In this document: piece after piece, positions 28,305-39,961 of the stretch | How the letters are laid out: every line of letters starts with the position of its first letter | Position numbering within the stretch: the stretch's first letter is position 1 | Assembly (NCBI GenBank): GCA_965112735.1 | Contig: OZ218961.1 | Coordinates: 1,364,001-1,428,000 of the forward strand | Origin: Phaeosaccion multiseriatum | Lineage: Eukaryota > Ochrophyta, other classes | Length of the DNA stretch: 64,000 nucleotides | Direction: 5' to 3' | Notes under the pieces: generated by a model | What the model was told of the DNA's origin: nothing | What the model saw: only the letters and a program-made list of their open reading frames with translations | Databases searched by the model: none | Made by a program: the position numbers and the translations under genes

Positions 28305-31300
28305 CTATAACCAAAGCTGCAAACACACTTGTTTCACATAGCGGCAGGCGGTGTTGCGCAGCTTCTCCACCTCTTCCATGGAGTCCAGCTTGTCAATGGA
28401 ATAACCCGATTCCTCGACGCCGTTGCACCTCCACTTGGGACTGTAGGCGGTGACATAACCAACGCCGTATTTGTAAAGTCTTTCCTCGCGGACTGAAGTC
28501 ATGTCACACACCACCGAAGCCTCGCCTCTGTAAATGGCGCTGTAAATGTGGCCGACTTCGTGGCAGCCGATGGCAGCAGAGCAGGCATGTGGATAGCGAG
28601 GGAGGGGCGAATGCGATTAACTATTGCTTGGTGAAAACAGATCCAAAAGAAACACAGGGGTAGCTATCGTATAGGTTGTGTTGGTGTTGTCAGTCAGTCC
28701 ACAGGGTGAAGAAGCAACCAGGTACGGTGCGGCCGGCTATGGTAGGTACAATAGCTGGTTAGTAAAGCAAAGCCTCAAAGACACAACGAGAACATACTCA
28801 CTGCCAGGGGCCGTATTCTCCGAGGTACTCCAGGGGTTGTAGAACCGCCTGTAGGAGGGAGGAGCGCCCCGCAGGCCGTCCTGCTTGACGCAATCCCCCC
28901 CTGCGTTGGGGAGGATGCAGTCCAGGCTCTGGCAGTCCCAATAGAAGGCAAGGGTAATGCTGCGTCCCGACGGGGACAGGGATTGGCACGTGTCTCTGGG
29001 ATCCATCAGCTCGTCTGGGGGGGGGGGGGGGGGGGGGCGCCAGGAAGAGCTGTGGGTAGGATGCACTGGTGAAGAGTAGCTGTTGTTGTTAGTATCGTAC
29101 TCACATGTAGGAGCGTTATCGTTGTCGCAGGCACCATATTGGCCGAATCCGCAGTACTTGCAGTTGGCGACGCCGTCAACGTTGCAGCCGTCTTGGGAGG
29201 GTGACGTCACACACGTCTCATCGACATTGCAAGACTTCTCCACCCACGCTGGCGTGCCGCCCCCGGGGGGGTTATAAGCGACATTGCAGCAGGGGAAGGC
29301 GTCTTCCAGAGGGGGAAAGGCGGGGATTCCGGACAGGCATTGCGACGAGGTTTGGTCGATTTCTCCCGTGTCGACATTCCCACATGTGCTGCGGCAGTCC
29401 CTGGAGAGGCGGTAGCCCATCCTCTCCAGCACTCTCTGGGTCAGCGCGCCCACGCATCTCACCACCTCTCCGCTGGAGAAGCCCGGAGTCATGAGGCTGT
29501 CGATACTGCCGGGCGGGAAGTGATCCTCGCTGAAGTGCCCCATGGACGAGCCCTGGACGTAGGGAGAGGGCGTGGAGATGGGAATACACATGCCCTCTGA
29601 AGCAGCATCGTAGGCAGTAGAGTAGGGCAAGGGGGGGGTAATAAAGGGCGGGGGTTGCTCAGCCATTGGGAGGGGGGGGGGGGGGCGCACTCGACACTCG
29701 ACCGTCAAGCACCCTCCATACATGAATATCGATATCCACATCGATATTGTACGTCGATATAGTGCTCAGTCACAAATGGCGATACTTATCACAACACCCT
29801 CGCCACAGCCAGCCATGGCCGTACTGGCATACGCTCAAGAGTGCTGCGGCATTGGAGCAAGCGCAAAGATGGGCGGGGGCGATGCCTCCTCCTCAACCCC
29901 ATTGCCCCTCATTCCTGCTTCACCCCCCCCGCTTTTCGCCGCGTCGCACGACTGTGGCTGCGTGCATGTCCTGCCTCCCCGCCAAATATATATTGTCGCT
30001 CCAAACTGTCTCAGCCGCGCAAAACGCACATACACTCGCCATCCCCATTCATCCCCCCCAGTCCAGTCCCCATTAGCTATTGCACTACTAAATAAATAAT
30101 CTGCAAAGCACGGCGCAACCCCACGCTCCAGCAGCAACGCAAACTCACCCTTGTCGTCGAAGATGCACGCGGTGCCAGCTGTGAAGATGGGGTTGGTGGT
30201 TCGTGACTCCAAGTCCGTAGGGTAGTTGGCGGGGGTCAAGTCGTCCTCTCTCTGGTCACTGCCCTGCATTTGGAGCGTGAACCTGCTGCCTACGAAGGGT
30301 TTGCCTTCCAACTAAGAACGCCAATCAGACAGTCAGTCCCACGGTTGGCAGTCAGCAGGTCGGCCGAGTGAAGGAGAGTGCGGAGCGAGGGGCGATGGGA
30401 GCGGGTACAGAGAGAGGAAGAGAGACAGAAGCGAAACAAATGATAAGAAACAGCGAGAAGAAGAAGATGTGCGGTGCAGCGAAGGAGAAACAGAGGCACT
30501 GTCCTCCAATAAAGAAAAACAAGAGAAAGAGGGAGAGAGAGAGCGGCCGGGTGGCGCGATGAAAGGGGAGGAGCAGTTGTCGTGGCGTGACGTGACATGA
30601 CGTGGCTTACATTGTCGTACTCGCTCCAGAAGGGGCCCTCGAAGTCCCCCGTGGCGCTAGTTGACGAGTTGAGGTGGGGCACAAAGCCCAAAGCGTGCCC
30701 AATCTCATGGCCGAGCACACTCACAAAGTCTTGCTGCAGGCACGCACGGACGCACGCGGCCATACAAGTGCGTGTAAAGATGGGGGCGACACAAGAAAAA
30801 GCGCGGGCGGTACTGTTTCAGACACAATGAACAGAGTGCAAAAGCGATAAGGGCGAGAGCGAGAGCCGAGGACCTGGAGAGGGCCGGGGGCGAAGCGGAG
30901 AGGGGGCGGGGGCGGCAAGAGGACACAAGAGGACACTACCCTTCGGTTGCGCCTACTTGGATACCTGATCGTTGCCAATGCTCGCTCCATCGCCAAAGTG
31001 ATAGTTAAAGTCCTTGTTCATGTACAGCTCCGCGTCATAAGTGATGCTCGAAATAATGATTCCGCTGTAGCTGTACAACACGAGCGAGGAGGCAGGGCAG
31101 AGGGCAGAGCAGCGATATATTTGTTTGGGCATGGTCCAGGAAACAGAGAGAGTGCGAGGAAGAGAAGGCGAAAGAGAGGGAGAGAGAGAAAGGGACAGAG
31201 GAGACACAGCGAGGAGAGGGACAGAACAACGATGGGACGAGACGAAGGGAGGGCGAGATGAAGAGCGTAGTTAGGAGCATCAGCACGTCGATAGCGGGGA

Positions 31301-32372
31301 GTGTTTCATCTCTGCATGTTCGTTCCAGCCCCCCCCCGCTGCCTCAAGCATTCCATCACCACTCAAGGCTCACCTCAGTTCCGCAGGAGCCACATTGAAC
31401 ACCGCAAAGTCATTCGAGACACCGACGGTCGGAACCGCAGTGGCACCCAGAATGTCTCCAACATCGATCGTGTTGGTGAGTTTGCCAAGATCGGCCAGCG
31501 GGTCGATGAGGAGGCGGATGGGGCTGGCTCCTGGCTCCAAGACGTCTGCCCACTACAGTCGAGAAGAGAAGAGGAGAGATGCAGCATGAGTGGCGGAGGA
31601 GGAGGAGGAGGAGGAGAAGGACGAGCAGGGGAGGGAGGGAAAGACCAAGAGGGGCAGAGAGAGACATGGGGAGTAAGAGAGGGAGAGAGCACAAGCAATC
31701 GACAGAGAAGAGAGGCCAAGGAGCAGGGGAGACATGCATACCCTCACCATCACCATACACCATCATCACAGTCACGGTAGACACCCCTTCTTGTTGCCCA
31801 CCATGCACAGGGCCTCTTGAGCGGCGGCCTCCGCTTCCTGAAGCAGCGCAGTCGGAGCAGGAGTGGGGCGTTCAAAGGTGACGTCAAACAGCTGAGCATA
31901 GTCGCAGCCTGGTGCGGTCAGCCTTCTCCTCCTCGAGCTGCCGTCATCTCCTTGCTCCACCCTCTCCACGACGGTGGGGGCCCCTCCCTTGAGTGGCCCA
32001 TTGTTGGGCGTTGGCACGAAGACCTTCTGCGTGCCTGCTCCCGGCATTATCTTCACGGTCCCTGCTTTGATCGACTCCAAGAGGTCCTCCCGCAGCTGCT
32101 TGGCGGAGGCAGGGGCTCCTGCTGCAGTTGGCGGGTGTTGGAGGAGGACGAGCAGGGGCGAACAGCACCAGCAGAAGATGCATCTTTTATGCCGTGCTCT
32201 GTCTGCCGTTGTCTGTGAGGGGTGCGGGGATGCGGAGAGGCAGATAAGCGTTTGAGAGAGGGATGGCAGCGAGGAACAGAGGGAGAAAGAGAGAGAGAAG
32301 AACGCCCGTCCCGCATAAGAACTCACCCGTGGATGTGCCTGCCGTAGAAGGCGGAGTGTACGGAGCGAAGGC
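28305..32372 (-). CDS. Metzincin-type zinc metalloprotease, leishmanolysin-like (5' end unresolved)
   Basis: Phase-consistent exons: 32327-32372, 31802-32118, 31374-31552, 30965-31070, 30611-30733, 30149-30311, 29105-29596, 28802-29014, 28305-28525 (stop KQVCLQLWL). Seen: a prodomain-like start, WADVLEPGASPIRLLIDPL, then GHEIGHALGFVPH with the HExxH zinc/catalytic motif. About 100 residues later come MGHFSEDHF and the Met-turn SIDSLMTPGF. A Cys-rich C-terminal half follows (CCNVAYN, CNVDETC, CKYCGFGQYGACDN). Known: metzincins use HExxHxxG plus a third His and a Met-turn; most are secreted or surface enzymes. The third ligand is probably in GHFSEDHF, because the His after HEIGHALG is one residue out of register. 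No signal-peptide exon was found above 32372. The last acceptor is weak. Confidence 0.72.
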
Positions 32373-33224
32373 CTAGGAGAGGAGCAGGGAGGAGGAGGGA
32401 GAGAGGGAAAGAGGGGGTTGAAGGAGACAAGACGGGGGTAATTGTGTTTGTGTCAAGGAGTGTGATGGGACGGTACCCTGTTGTATGTGCCGTGATGCTT
32501 CTTTGGCAAGCGTGCCGAGACTGGCGAATTTCTATGGGTGATACTCGAGCATATGCGCTTGCATTGCTTGGGACCCCCCCCCCCCCCATTGCTGCGTCCC
32601 CCGCCTTTTCCTCCCCTATGGGGGGGGGATGCTGCTGTCGCCGGAGCCCTCACGGTAGGCTTGCTGCTGCTCTCGCCATGTCGGCAAGGCCTAAGAGTAA
32701 AAATCCTTGAGAGTCGGGCGGAGCGTTGTCTATCTCATCCAAACGCTTGGATGATACTGTGGACAGTTGGTCCATATCTCAACAAGCTCGGGTGCGTCAG
32801 CCGGAACATAACATTAACATTAATCCTTTTATAATACATGTATTGTTATTTTACAGTGTACAGTTGTAAAGCTTTTGGGGGGAATGTTGGGGAATTCACA
32901 TGCAGCTAAATTGAAACTCACACTGTCCCCCATTGACTTACTTCTTTCCTTCCTCCCCTCTCTCTCTGCAAAAGCCTTCCTGCATTGCGCAGTGAAGAGC
33001 ATTGCAGTTGGTAGTCATTCCTTTAGTCGCACGACGCCGTATACCGCGGGTGCGGGGAGGGGGAGTCGAGGTCAAGCAAGGGGCCTATCGGAAGGGGGGG
33101 AGAGAGTTTCCCGAGTTCCTTAGCTGTGTAGACAACGAGAGCTGTAGGGGGGAGGACGGAGAGCTCGAGAGGGGAGAGGGAGAGAGACTTCAAGGGGGGG
33201 GGAGAGAAGGCAAAAGGGAAAGAG
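32373..33224. other. Divergent intergenic region upstream of metalloprotease and LRR gene B
   Basis: Should hold the missing first exon of the metalloprotease and the promoter of LRR gene B. A C-run lies at 32573-32587, and an A+T-rich segment with ATAACATTAACATTAATCC at about 32806-32870. Similarity to the LRR A upstream region starts only about 20 bp before the ATG. Confidence 0.45.
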
Positions 33225-34739
33225 ATGGAGGGAGGAAAGAGACGACTAGCAGCGGAAAACATTCCCTCTTCGCGTGCTTCAAAGAAGCACTCAGGAGACC
33301 CCGTTACCGAGGCAGCAGACTGGGATGGAGTGAAGGTGCTGACCCTCATTGTTGCAAACGTGCGCTCCGTCAAGAGTCTGTGGGGCTTGTCCAGAGTGGT
33401 GGATGCAGTCGTGGGGAGGCGAGTTGTTCTACACTGCGATGTGCCTAGTGCGGTCCAGCAGAGAATACTGAAGATGCTCGAGCACCAGCAGCGGCTTGAG
33501 CTTGAGCCATCTTGGGAAGGAGGAGCATGCTCTGCTGCTGAGGATAGACAAAGACCATGCGTCCAGGAGGAGCAGCAGCGGGCCCAGGAGTGTGGAGAGG
33601 GAGGAGGGGAGACTCCCGACGAAAGGCATTTTCGGGTCAGCGCTGTCACGCTGGGCCGTGTAGGGTGGGTTTCATCTGGTGATACTCGGTTGGCGGACGT
33701 TTCCCTTGTCCAGGAAGGGCTGAGAGTGCTCCCTCCCTCGGTGAAGCACGTTCGCTTGGGAAATGATATCAACTGTCGTGGCCTACGTCTTCCTGACGGG
33801 CTGGAGAGTGTACATTTTGGGAGAGAGTTTTCCCAAGAGGTCAACCTTCCGCACGCCTTGAGAGAGTTGAGCTTCCATCCTGAGTCCATTTACAATCGTC
33901 CTTTGGACCTCCCCCCATCGCTGCAGAAGATCACGGTTGGGAGCTGGTTTAACCATGACGTGACTCTTCCTGGCTCTCTTCGGACTCTGAAGCTGGGGTG
34001 GGAGTACACGCAGCCGCTACCGGATCTGCCGGACGGGCTGAAGGAGCTGAAATTTCCCTGGGACTCGAGGTTTGATCATCCATTAACCCTGCCTGCCTCT
34101 CTTCAGACTCTGGAGCTGGGACTTAGGTATGACCGGCCGCTATCGGATCTGCCGGACGGGCTGAAGGAGCTGAAATTTTCCGCGGAGTCGAGGTTTAATC
34201 ATCCGTTGATTCTGCCTGCCTCTGTTCGGACTCTGCAGCTGGGATATGAGTATGACCGGCCCCTATCGGACCTGCCGGACGGGCTGAAGGAGCTGAAATT
34301 TGCCCGGGTCTCGAGGTTTAATCATCCGCTGACCCTGTCTGGCTCTCTTCGGACTCTGGAGCTCGGACGTCAGTATGACCGGCCCCTATCGGATCTGCCG
34401 GGCGGGCTGAAGGAACTGAAATTTTCCTATAACTCGAGGTTTAATCATCCGTTCACCCTGCCTACCTCTCTCCGGACTCTGCAGCTGGGAGAGAAGTATA
34501 ACCAGCCCCTATCGAATCTGCCGGACGGGCTGACGGAGCTGAAATTTTGCGATGACTCGAGGTTTGATCATCCGTTGATCCTTCCTGCCTCTCTTCGGAC
34601 TCTGCAGTTGGGACTGCATTACAGTCAGCCCCTATCGGATCTGCCTGCAGGTCTGAAGCGACTCGGGGTTTGTGAGAAGTACGAGCTCCCTGCTCAGCTG
34701 CCCAGGGGCCTTCAAGTGATGTTCTTTGCCTATGAGTAG
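33225..34739 (+). CDS. FNIP-type leucine-rich-repeat protein B
   Basis: Intronless 504-aa paralogue of the protein at 22081-24279. The N-terminal 150 residues are nearly identical (MEGGKRRLAAENIPSSRASK; VKVLTLIVANVRSVKSLWGL). A stretch near residues 145-155 is replaced (GRVGWVSSGDTRLADV). There are six 41-aa LPASLRTLELG...SDLPDGLKELKF units instead of 11, and a matching C-terminus (YELPAQLPRGLQV). Repeat number has therefore changed by whole units. The stop is followed at once by a fragment of an unrelated gene tail, joined differently from copy A. Confidence 0.8.
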   Translation: MEGGKRRLAAENIPSSRASKKHSGDPVTEAADWDGVKVLTLIVANVRSVKSLWGLSRVVDAVVGRRVVLHCDVPSAVQQRILKMLEHQQRLELEPSWEGGACSAAEDRQRPCVQEEQQRAQECGEGGGETPDERHFRVSAVTLGRVGWVSSGDTRLADVSLVQEGLRVLPPSVKHVRLGNDINCRGLRLPDGLESVHFGREFSQEVNLPHALRELSFHPESIYNRPLDLPPSLQKITVGSWFNHDVTLPGSLRTLKLGWEYTQPLPDLPDGLKELKFPWDSRFDHPLTLPASLQTLELGLRYDRPLSDLPDGLKELKFSAESRFNHPLILPASVRTLQLGYEYDRPLSDLPDGLKELKFARVSRFNHPLTLSGSLRTLELGRQYDRPLSDLPGGLKELKFSYNSRFNHPFTLPTSLRTLQLGEKYNQPLSNLPDGLTELKFCDDSRFDHPLILPASLRTLQLGLHYSQPLSDLPAGLKRLGVCEKYELPAQLPRGLQVMFFAYE

Positions 34740-35028
34740 AAGGACGAGACCGACTTCAAGGACACTCTCCGGCGGCTGACCAGGGTGACGCTGGAGCAGC
34801 TGCAGGCCCCCTCCTCCTCCTCCTCCTCCTCCTCCTCCTCCTCCTCCTCCTCCTCCTCCTCGCGGGGAGTGCCGCTTTCAGGAGGAGGAGGAGCGGCATC
34901 AGCAGGGCACGAAGAGGAGGGCGAGGAGGAGGAGGGAGGGGAGGAGGGAGGCAGAGCACGAGGAGAGCGCAGACATGGAGCAGCTGGTGGTGGACCTGCA
35001 CGCTGTGCTGGGGGCCGTGCAGCAGTAG
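34740..35028 (+). pseudogene. Tail of unrecognised gene, copy B (degraded)
   Basis: Matches the gene tail at about 24598-25001. It keeps DETDFKDTLRRLTRVTLEQL, an expanded (TCC)n Ser tract at 34809-34862, the Gly/Glu linker and the C-terminal ADMEQLVVDLHAVLGAVQQ. The central segment (copy A about 24777-24930) is missing and the two halves are in different frames. The left edge lies directly after the LRR B stop codon: about 306 bp present in copy A are absent, with GGA at the junction. Confidence 0.7.
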
Positions 35029-35329
35029 CTCTGGAGGGCAGAGGAGAGGTGGGCACTGATAACCACTGGCAGGTAGTGGCAGGATAGCAGCCAGCAGCAG
35101 CAGGAGGAGGAGGAGGCGGAGGAGGAGGACGAGGAGGAGGAGAAGGCGAGAGAGAGGGAAGGACTTCACGCCTTTGTTGTATAGCAGGAAAAGATTTTAC
35201 TTATGAATTGACGAAAGAATACAAAGACTCCCCAGGTGGTGCGTGCTGCGTGGGCGTGTGTGAAGACGTAGTATGTCAAAAAAAAACCTGAAATGCACTG
35301 AAGAGTCAAGAATCAAACAAGCGAGGATT

Positions 35330-35634
35330 ATGAAGGGGAGGAGATTTTGTCCGGTGCTGACGGCGTTGACGGTACATGGAGTGACTCCGCAGCGGGCTTC
35401 TCCACCGGCCCAAGCCTTGGCTACAGGACTCCTCCATCTCATGTGCGCTTTGCCTCGCCCCCTCAAGCCACAGCGGGCGCACCAGTAGCAGCATCGGCTG
35501 CAGGAGGACAAGGCGGCCGAGAGCTGAAGGAGCTGAGGGAGTTTGTGGTGTGGGCAACGGCGAACCCCGGCGCGAAGCTACCGAAGGCCACGGCCGGTGT
35601 GGTGGCTGGCCGGGCTCAGAGGAGTGGCTGGTGA
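35330..35634 (+). pseudogene. SET-gene exon 1 fragment
   Basis: Begins MKGRRFCPVLTALTV, like the SET gene start at 5124. It shifts frame after about 15 codons into [20 protein letters not shown] and [21 protein letters not shown], then ends VAGRAQRSGW after an extra 4-nt insertion. The parent continues [13 protein letters not shown]. It keeps some 5' flank (AAACAAGCGAGGATTATG). With no further exons, this is a dead copy. Confidence 0.85.
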
Positions 35635-35689
35635 CGTGATGACTTCGGAGGCGGTTGCCCCCCACGCCTTCTCCGTCCGTGGCTCTGAG

Positions 35690-35812
35690 ATCTAATCACT
35701 CCTAGTTGTGTCTTACCCCCCTCTACCATTGATACATGTGACTCTGCCTTGAAAATCACACGACCCTCATTGGTCATTGGTGTCATGTGTCATGCCCCGT
35801 GGTGTCGGCCGC
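35690..35812 (-). pseudogene. Scrap of PPR-Smr 3' end
   Basis: CCTTGAAAATCACACGACCC and ATGCCCCGTGGTGTCG here match the Smr-domain end and 3' flank of the PPR copies (minus-strand sense of 19370-19450, with TACCCCCCTCTACC). It directly follows the SET exon fragment, giving a SET-head to PPR-tail arrangement not found at the 5-8 kb locus. Confidence 0.75.
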
Positions 35813-36065
35813 AATCACCACAATCAGCCTTCGACCGAGCGACCCCCGTGTCGCCATGCGTGTGTGTGTCCCTCTCTCCCATAGGCTCTATCCTTCTTTG
35901 TCCGCCCCCCCACAAAGTCAACAAGTAAAGCCCCTGTCGATCTCCATCGAAGCCTATCGCCCCAGTCGGTCGGTCGGTCAGTCAGTCAGACAATTAAGTA
36001 GGCAGTCCGTCAATCCGTCAGTCAATCAACCAGACAGTCGGTCAGTCAGTCAGGCTCCACCAGTG
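35813..36065. repeat. Intergenic region with (GTCA)n-like repeats
   Basis: GGTCGGTCAGTCAGTCAGAC and similar CAGT/GTCA tetranucleotide runs occupy about 35966-36056. No gene is supported before the stop codon of the minus-strand gene at 36066. Confidence 0.6.
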
Positions 36066-38365
36066 TCAGCACTCTTCTTTCAGCCCTTGCTTCAATCTGG
36101 AGCAGGGCCATGCCGTGCCAACTGACCAACTGCGGTCGTCGCCTCCATACTTCACCTCCTTCATCCCCTGCTGGCGCTGGCAATGAATGGCATGACCTGT
36201 GTATGCAAATATGCACCAGAGCGATGCGCGCAGCACGAGGCAAGCACCAAGGCAAGGCGGAGAGGATGGGGGTGGTGGTGGAGCACACACAATGTACAAA
36301 TGTCATTACAGTGTACCTTTGTGTCACCTGATCTATTGAACTGAAACAGAAACTGGAACCGGAAACGTACCTCCTCCTTGACCTTCATGGTGTGCAGGTG
36401 GGAACTGAAGTCAATGATCACGAAGTGCCGAGGGTCGTCATGGGCGTAGTCCTTCCCATAGTGGAGGAGTTGGTGGTCTATCTTGAAGCTCAGCCTCTGG
36501 GCCTGCCCGAAGGAGTCAACAAGGGGTCAAGTTAGTAAGATGGTTGGGTTTGGCCAGGGAAGGAGCAGAGGCAGTGTAGAGCAGCGCATAGGACAAGAGA
36601 AAAAGGCCGAACAAGAATGGGGCCGTCCCGCCCACAGCTACGCCCCGGAAAGTGGTCGGCAAACCATTACCGCACAACCCTCCCTTGGTCTCTGCCTCGA
36701 GGAGGAAGCTTCCAAGTGTATCGCTCATTCGCCTCTCTCTCCCTCTCTCCCCCCCCCCTTCTTTATCCCCCTCTCTCTCTCTCCCTTCCTCCTTCCCTCT
36801 GGTTCTTCTCTCTCTCCCTCCCTCCCTCCCTCTCTCCCTTCCCCCCTCCCTCCCTCCCTCTCTAGTCGCGCTCACCTCCACACGCAGATGGGCGCTCCTC
36901 ATGTCTCTGTAGTGCATGACCATGGTGATGTCACAGGGCTCGAAGGGGTGATGGAACACGTACACGCACTTGTCTCTGTAGAACGTTACAGGCGAAGGGT
37001 ACTTGCTGGGGGGAAGGGGTGCGTAGGAGAGGGAAGGAGAGGAGGGGAGGGGAGGGGAGGGTTGCTAACTCACTCACTCACTCGTACTCACTCACTTCCT
37101 CACTCATTCATTCACTCACTCACCCACTCACTCACACCACTCTCGCCACTCACTTACTCATCACTCTCGCTACTCACTCACTCACTCGCTCACTCACTCA
37201 CCCGCTCACTCACTCACTCACTCACTCACTTTCTTCACTCACTCACTCACTCGCTCACTCACCCGCTCACTCACTCACTCACTCTCTTCACTCACTGACT
37301 CACTCGCTCACTCACCCGCTCACTCACTCACTCACTCACTCACTCTCTTCACTCACTCACTCACTCGCTCACTCACCCGCTCACTCACTCACTCACTCAC
37401 TCTCTCTCTTCACTCACCAGCTCAGTCTCCCCACCGAGAAGGTCCTGGATGGGGTGGTGAATAGGGCTCCACCAGACGTGCTCAGGTCTTTGAGCCCGTG
37501 GGCCTTGCGGATTGAAGTCGTCAGGGCTGCGGCATCGGCACCGATCGTCGCCAGCTGGAGAGTTAAGCGTGTGTACGAGTAGTGTCAGTGGAAGGCAAGA
37601 GGGGGAGGGGGGTTGTAGTTGTAGTGAGACAGCTGTGAGGGGTGTGGGGTGTCATCTCACACCAAGGACAGCGCACAGAGAGCGCAAGAGAGGAAGGGCG
37701 ATTTTGCAGTTTAGTGCCATGCAAAGACATCTGTCTGCCGCTGCTCTTCTCTCTCTTTCGGTACAGCGAAGAGGTAGAGCGAAGAAAATTGACACACACA
37801 CACCTGTTCGCTGAGGCTGGCTCGGACGGGCTTGCTGCTTCTCCGCCGCCGCGCTGGAGAGGTCTGCTGACTTGCTGCTGGAAGCCATAGGGAGGGGATG
37901 GGGGGGGAGGCAAGCGAGCGCATGAATTTAAACAAGTGCAACACGGTACGATGACAGGTCCTCCCCCTGCTTTCCTCACTAACCTTCTTGGGTAGTAGGT
38001 TGTGTTCCGTGGGTAGTAGGTTGTGCCCCGTGCGGCCGATGCGGCGACGCCTCGCGCCGGACGCTTTCGCTCCTGCTTGGCGAAATACTGCTGCTACTGC
38101 TGCTGCTCGGAGTTTCAGTTGGCCGATGCGCTGGCTTTGCCGCTGCTGGTGAAGAAGTCTTTCTCGCTGCTGATAGGAGTACCCCGTTTGCCCTCTCCTG
38201 TGGTGCTTCTCCTCGTGTTGAGGCGGCTTCGCCCCCTTCTTCCCTTGCGCATCGTCCCCCTAGACGCCTGCCGTAGTGCTTGGCTATGAACTCGCTCTTA
38301 TACGCATCACATCCGCTGCTGCTGCTGCTCCCGCTGCTTCTGCGCCGCTGCAGCGCAAGGGACAT
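36066..38365 (-). CDS. Unrecognised 318-aa protein (6 exons)
   Basis: Exons 37984-38365, 37804-37877, 37418-37554, 36876-37005, 36371-36502, 36066-36167 join in phase. The first about 190 residues are Ser/Arg/Ala-rich and look disordered (MSLALQRRRSSGSS). The C-terminal part is a compact beta-rich sequence: PVTFYRDKCVYVFHHPFEP, ITMVMHYRDMRSAHLRVE, LSFKIDHQLLHYGKDYAHDD, RHFVIIDFSSHLHTMKVKEEG. The strand pattern suggests a PH-like fold, but I do not recognise the family. An alternative phase through exons 2-3 is possible and gives less protein-like sequence. It starts 302 bp from the divergent WBP4-like gene. A 370-bp (CACT)n array fills the intron 37006-37417. Confidence 0.6.
37060..37417 (+). 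repeat. (CACT)n array in an intron
   Basis: Degenerate CACT/CACC tetranucleotide with a higher-order unit of about 60 nt marked by CTCTCTTCACTCACT and CACCCGCTCACTCACT. It reaches the splice donor of the adjoining exon. Confidence 0.85.
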
Positions 38366-38667
38366 GTCAGGGGGCGGGCTGTAGTCTTACGCCACCCGTC
38401 CCGCTCCTGGTACAGCGGCACGACGATATGATTCCGGCCGTAGATGCATTCCTTGCGCACAAGCGAAGCTCACATGACAAGGAGAGAGAGAGGAGCGGAA
38501 AAAAAGAGGAAGGGGGGAAAAGATGATCGGAAAAATTCGAAACGTCGGCGACGGCACTGGATGGCTTTTCACTTGGTACCCACACCCAAACAAGCCAGCA
38601 GCAACAGCTCCGTTCGCCTTCTTTTCCTTCCCTTGGCTGTATCTCTCTCCCTGTCTTGTGGCGCGCC
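38366..38667. promoter_or_regulatory. Divergent intergenic region, unrecognised gene / WBP4-like
   Basis: The 302 bp between opposed start codons must hold both promoters. Pyrimidine-rich runs precede the WBP4-like ATG. No specific element is recognised. Confidence 0.4.
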
Positions 38668-39916
38668 ATGAACGGGAAGGGGAAGAATGTCTACCAAGCG
38701 GACTATTGGAAGAACCAGGGGCAGTACTACTGTAAGGTGTGCAATGCCTGGATGACCAACAGTAAGGCCGCGATCTTGCATCACAACAACGGCAAGCGCC
38801 ACAAGGAGATTGTGGAAGAGAATCGGCGACGCAAGCGAGACGATGCCTTCAGAGCGGAACAAATGCAGAGGGATGTGAAGAACCAGATGAAGGAGATAGA
38901 GAAGGTGAGCCGCTCACTCTGAGCACCGCAGCACCCTTTTGCCACTTAACCCTCCAAGCTATCTGACGGATTGGATTGTGGATCGTGTTTGGTTGTTGGA
39001 CACACCCCAGGCGGCGCGTGCTGCTCACCAACAGGACCTCGAGAGCGGAGCCTTTGCTGGAGCGGGGGTGTACGGGCAAGGAGTCCCCGCTGCGCCAGCA
39101 GAAGCAGCAGTAGCGCCAGGAGGAGCGAGGGATGGCCCCCCTCCCCCTCCGCCTCCCCCTCCTCTGCCTTCTGATCATCGCTTACCCCCCCCGCCTCCCC
39201 CACGCCCACCCTCCATGCCCGACGCACCTCCACCTCCTCCACCCCCATCGGAGGGAGAGGCGTCTGTCGGCGCGCGGGAAGGGGGGGGTGCGGAGGACGA
39301 TGGGGTCTACAAGGTCAAGGGGCAGTGGTTCCTCGACGCAAAGAAACACGGTGCGTAGTGCGTAGCGTATTTACGCACACACTCTCTCTCCTGCCCTACC
39401 TCTATCTCTCTCCGTCCGGCCCCTGTCTGTCTCTCTCCCTCCCCCCCCCCCTGCCAAAGGAAAATGAAGTGCTTCCACTCTTGGCTGCCCACTGATGCCC
39501 CGCTTACTCCCCGATTGCCACTTCCTGCTGTCCCCCTATTCCTCTGGTCCCTATCTTTATACCCCCCACGGTGATCATTCCCTTCCCCCCGCCTGTCACC
39601 CATCCATCTGTCTTACCCACCCACCCACTGACTTGACCATCTGCCCACCCATCCCGCTGCCCTGCTCCTGTGTCCCGTTCCTGGTGCACCCCCTCTCCTC
39701 CTCCTCCTCCTCCTCCTCAGAGGACAAACTCTTAGCCAACACCCCCTGTCAGCTCTTCTTGGAGGCCGGGGAGGGGCAGTGGGTGGATGCCCTCATCCTG
39801 TCCGTAAAGAAGGAGGAAGTACCTCACACCACCCTCGTTCTTGTCAAGTGCGAAGTGGCCTACTATCAGGTAATGTACATCATACATATATATATAATAT
39901 ATTATGTACATAATAC

Positions 39917-39961
<45 letters not shown>

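Noticed and set aside
28547-28580. A second HExxH-like sequence (HEVGH) on the minus strand at about 28547-28570
   Set aside because: It lies upstream of the acceptor needed by phase for the last metalloprotease exon, and the surrounding residues do not resemble a peptidase active site; probably intronic coincidence.
37569-37890. Alternative start MASSSKSADLSS for the unrecognised minus-strand gene
   Set aside because: It forces the next exon into a Cys/Pro-rich, less protein-like frame, whereas the chosen phase joins all six exons with a plausible sequence. It cannot be fully excluded.
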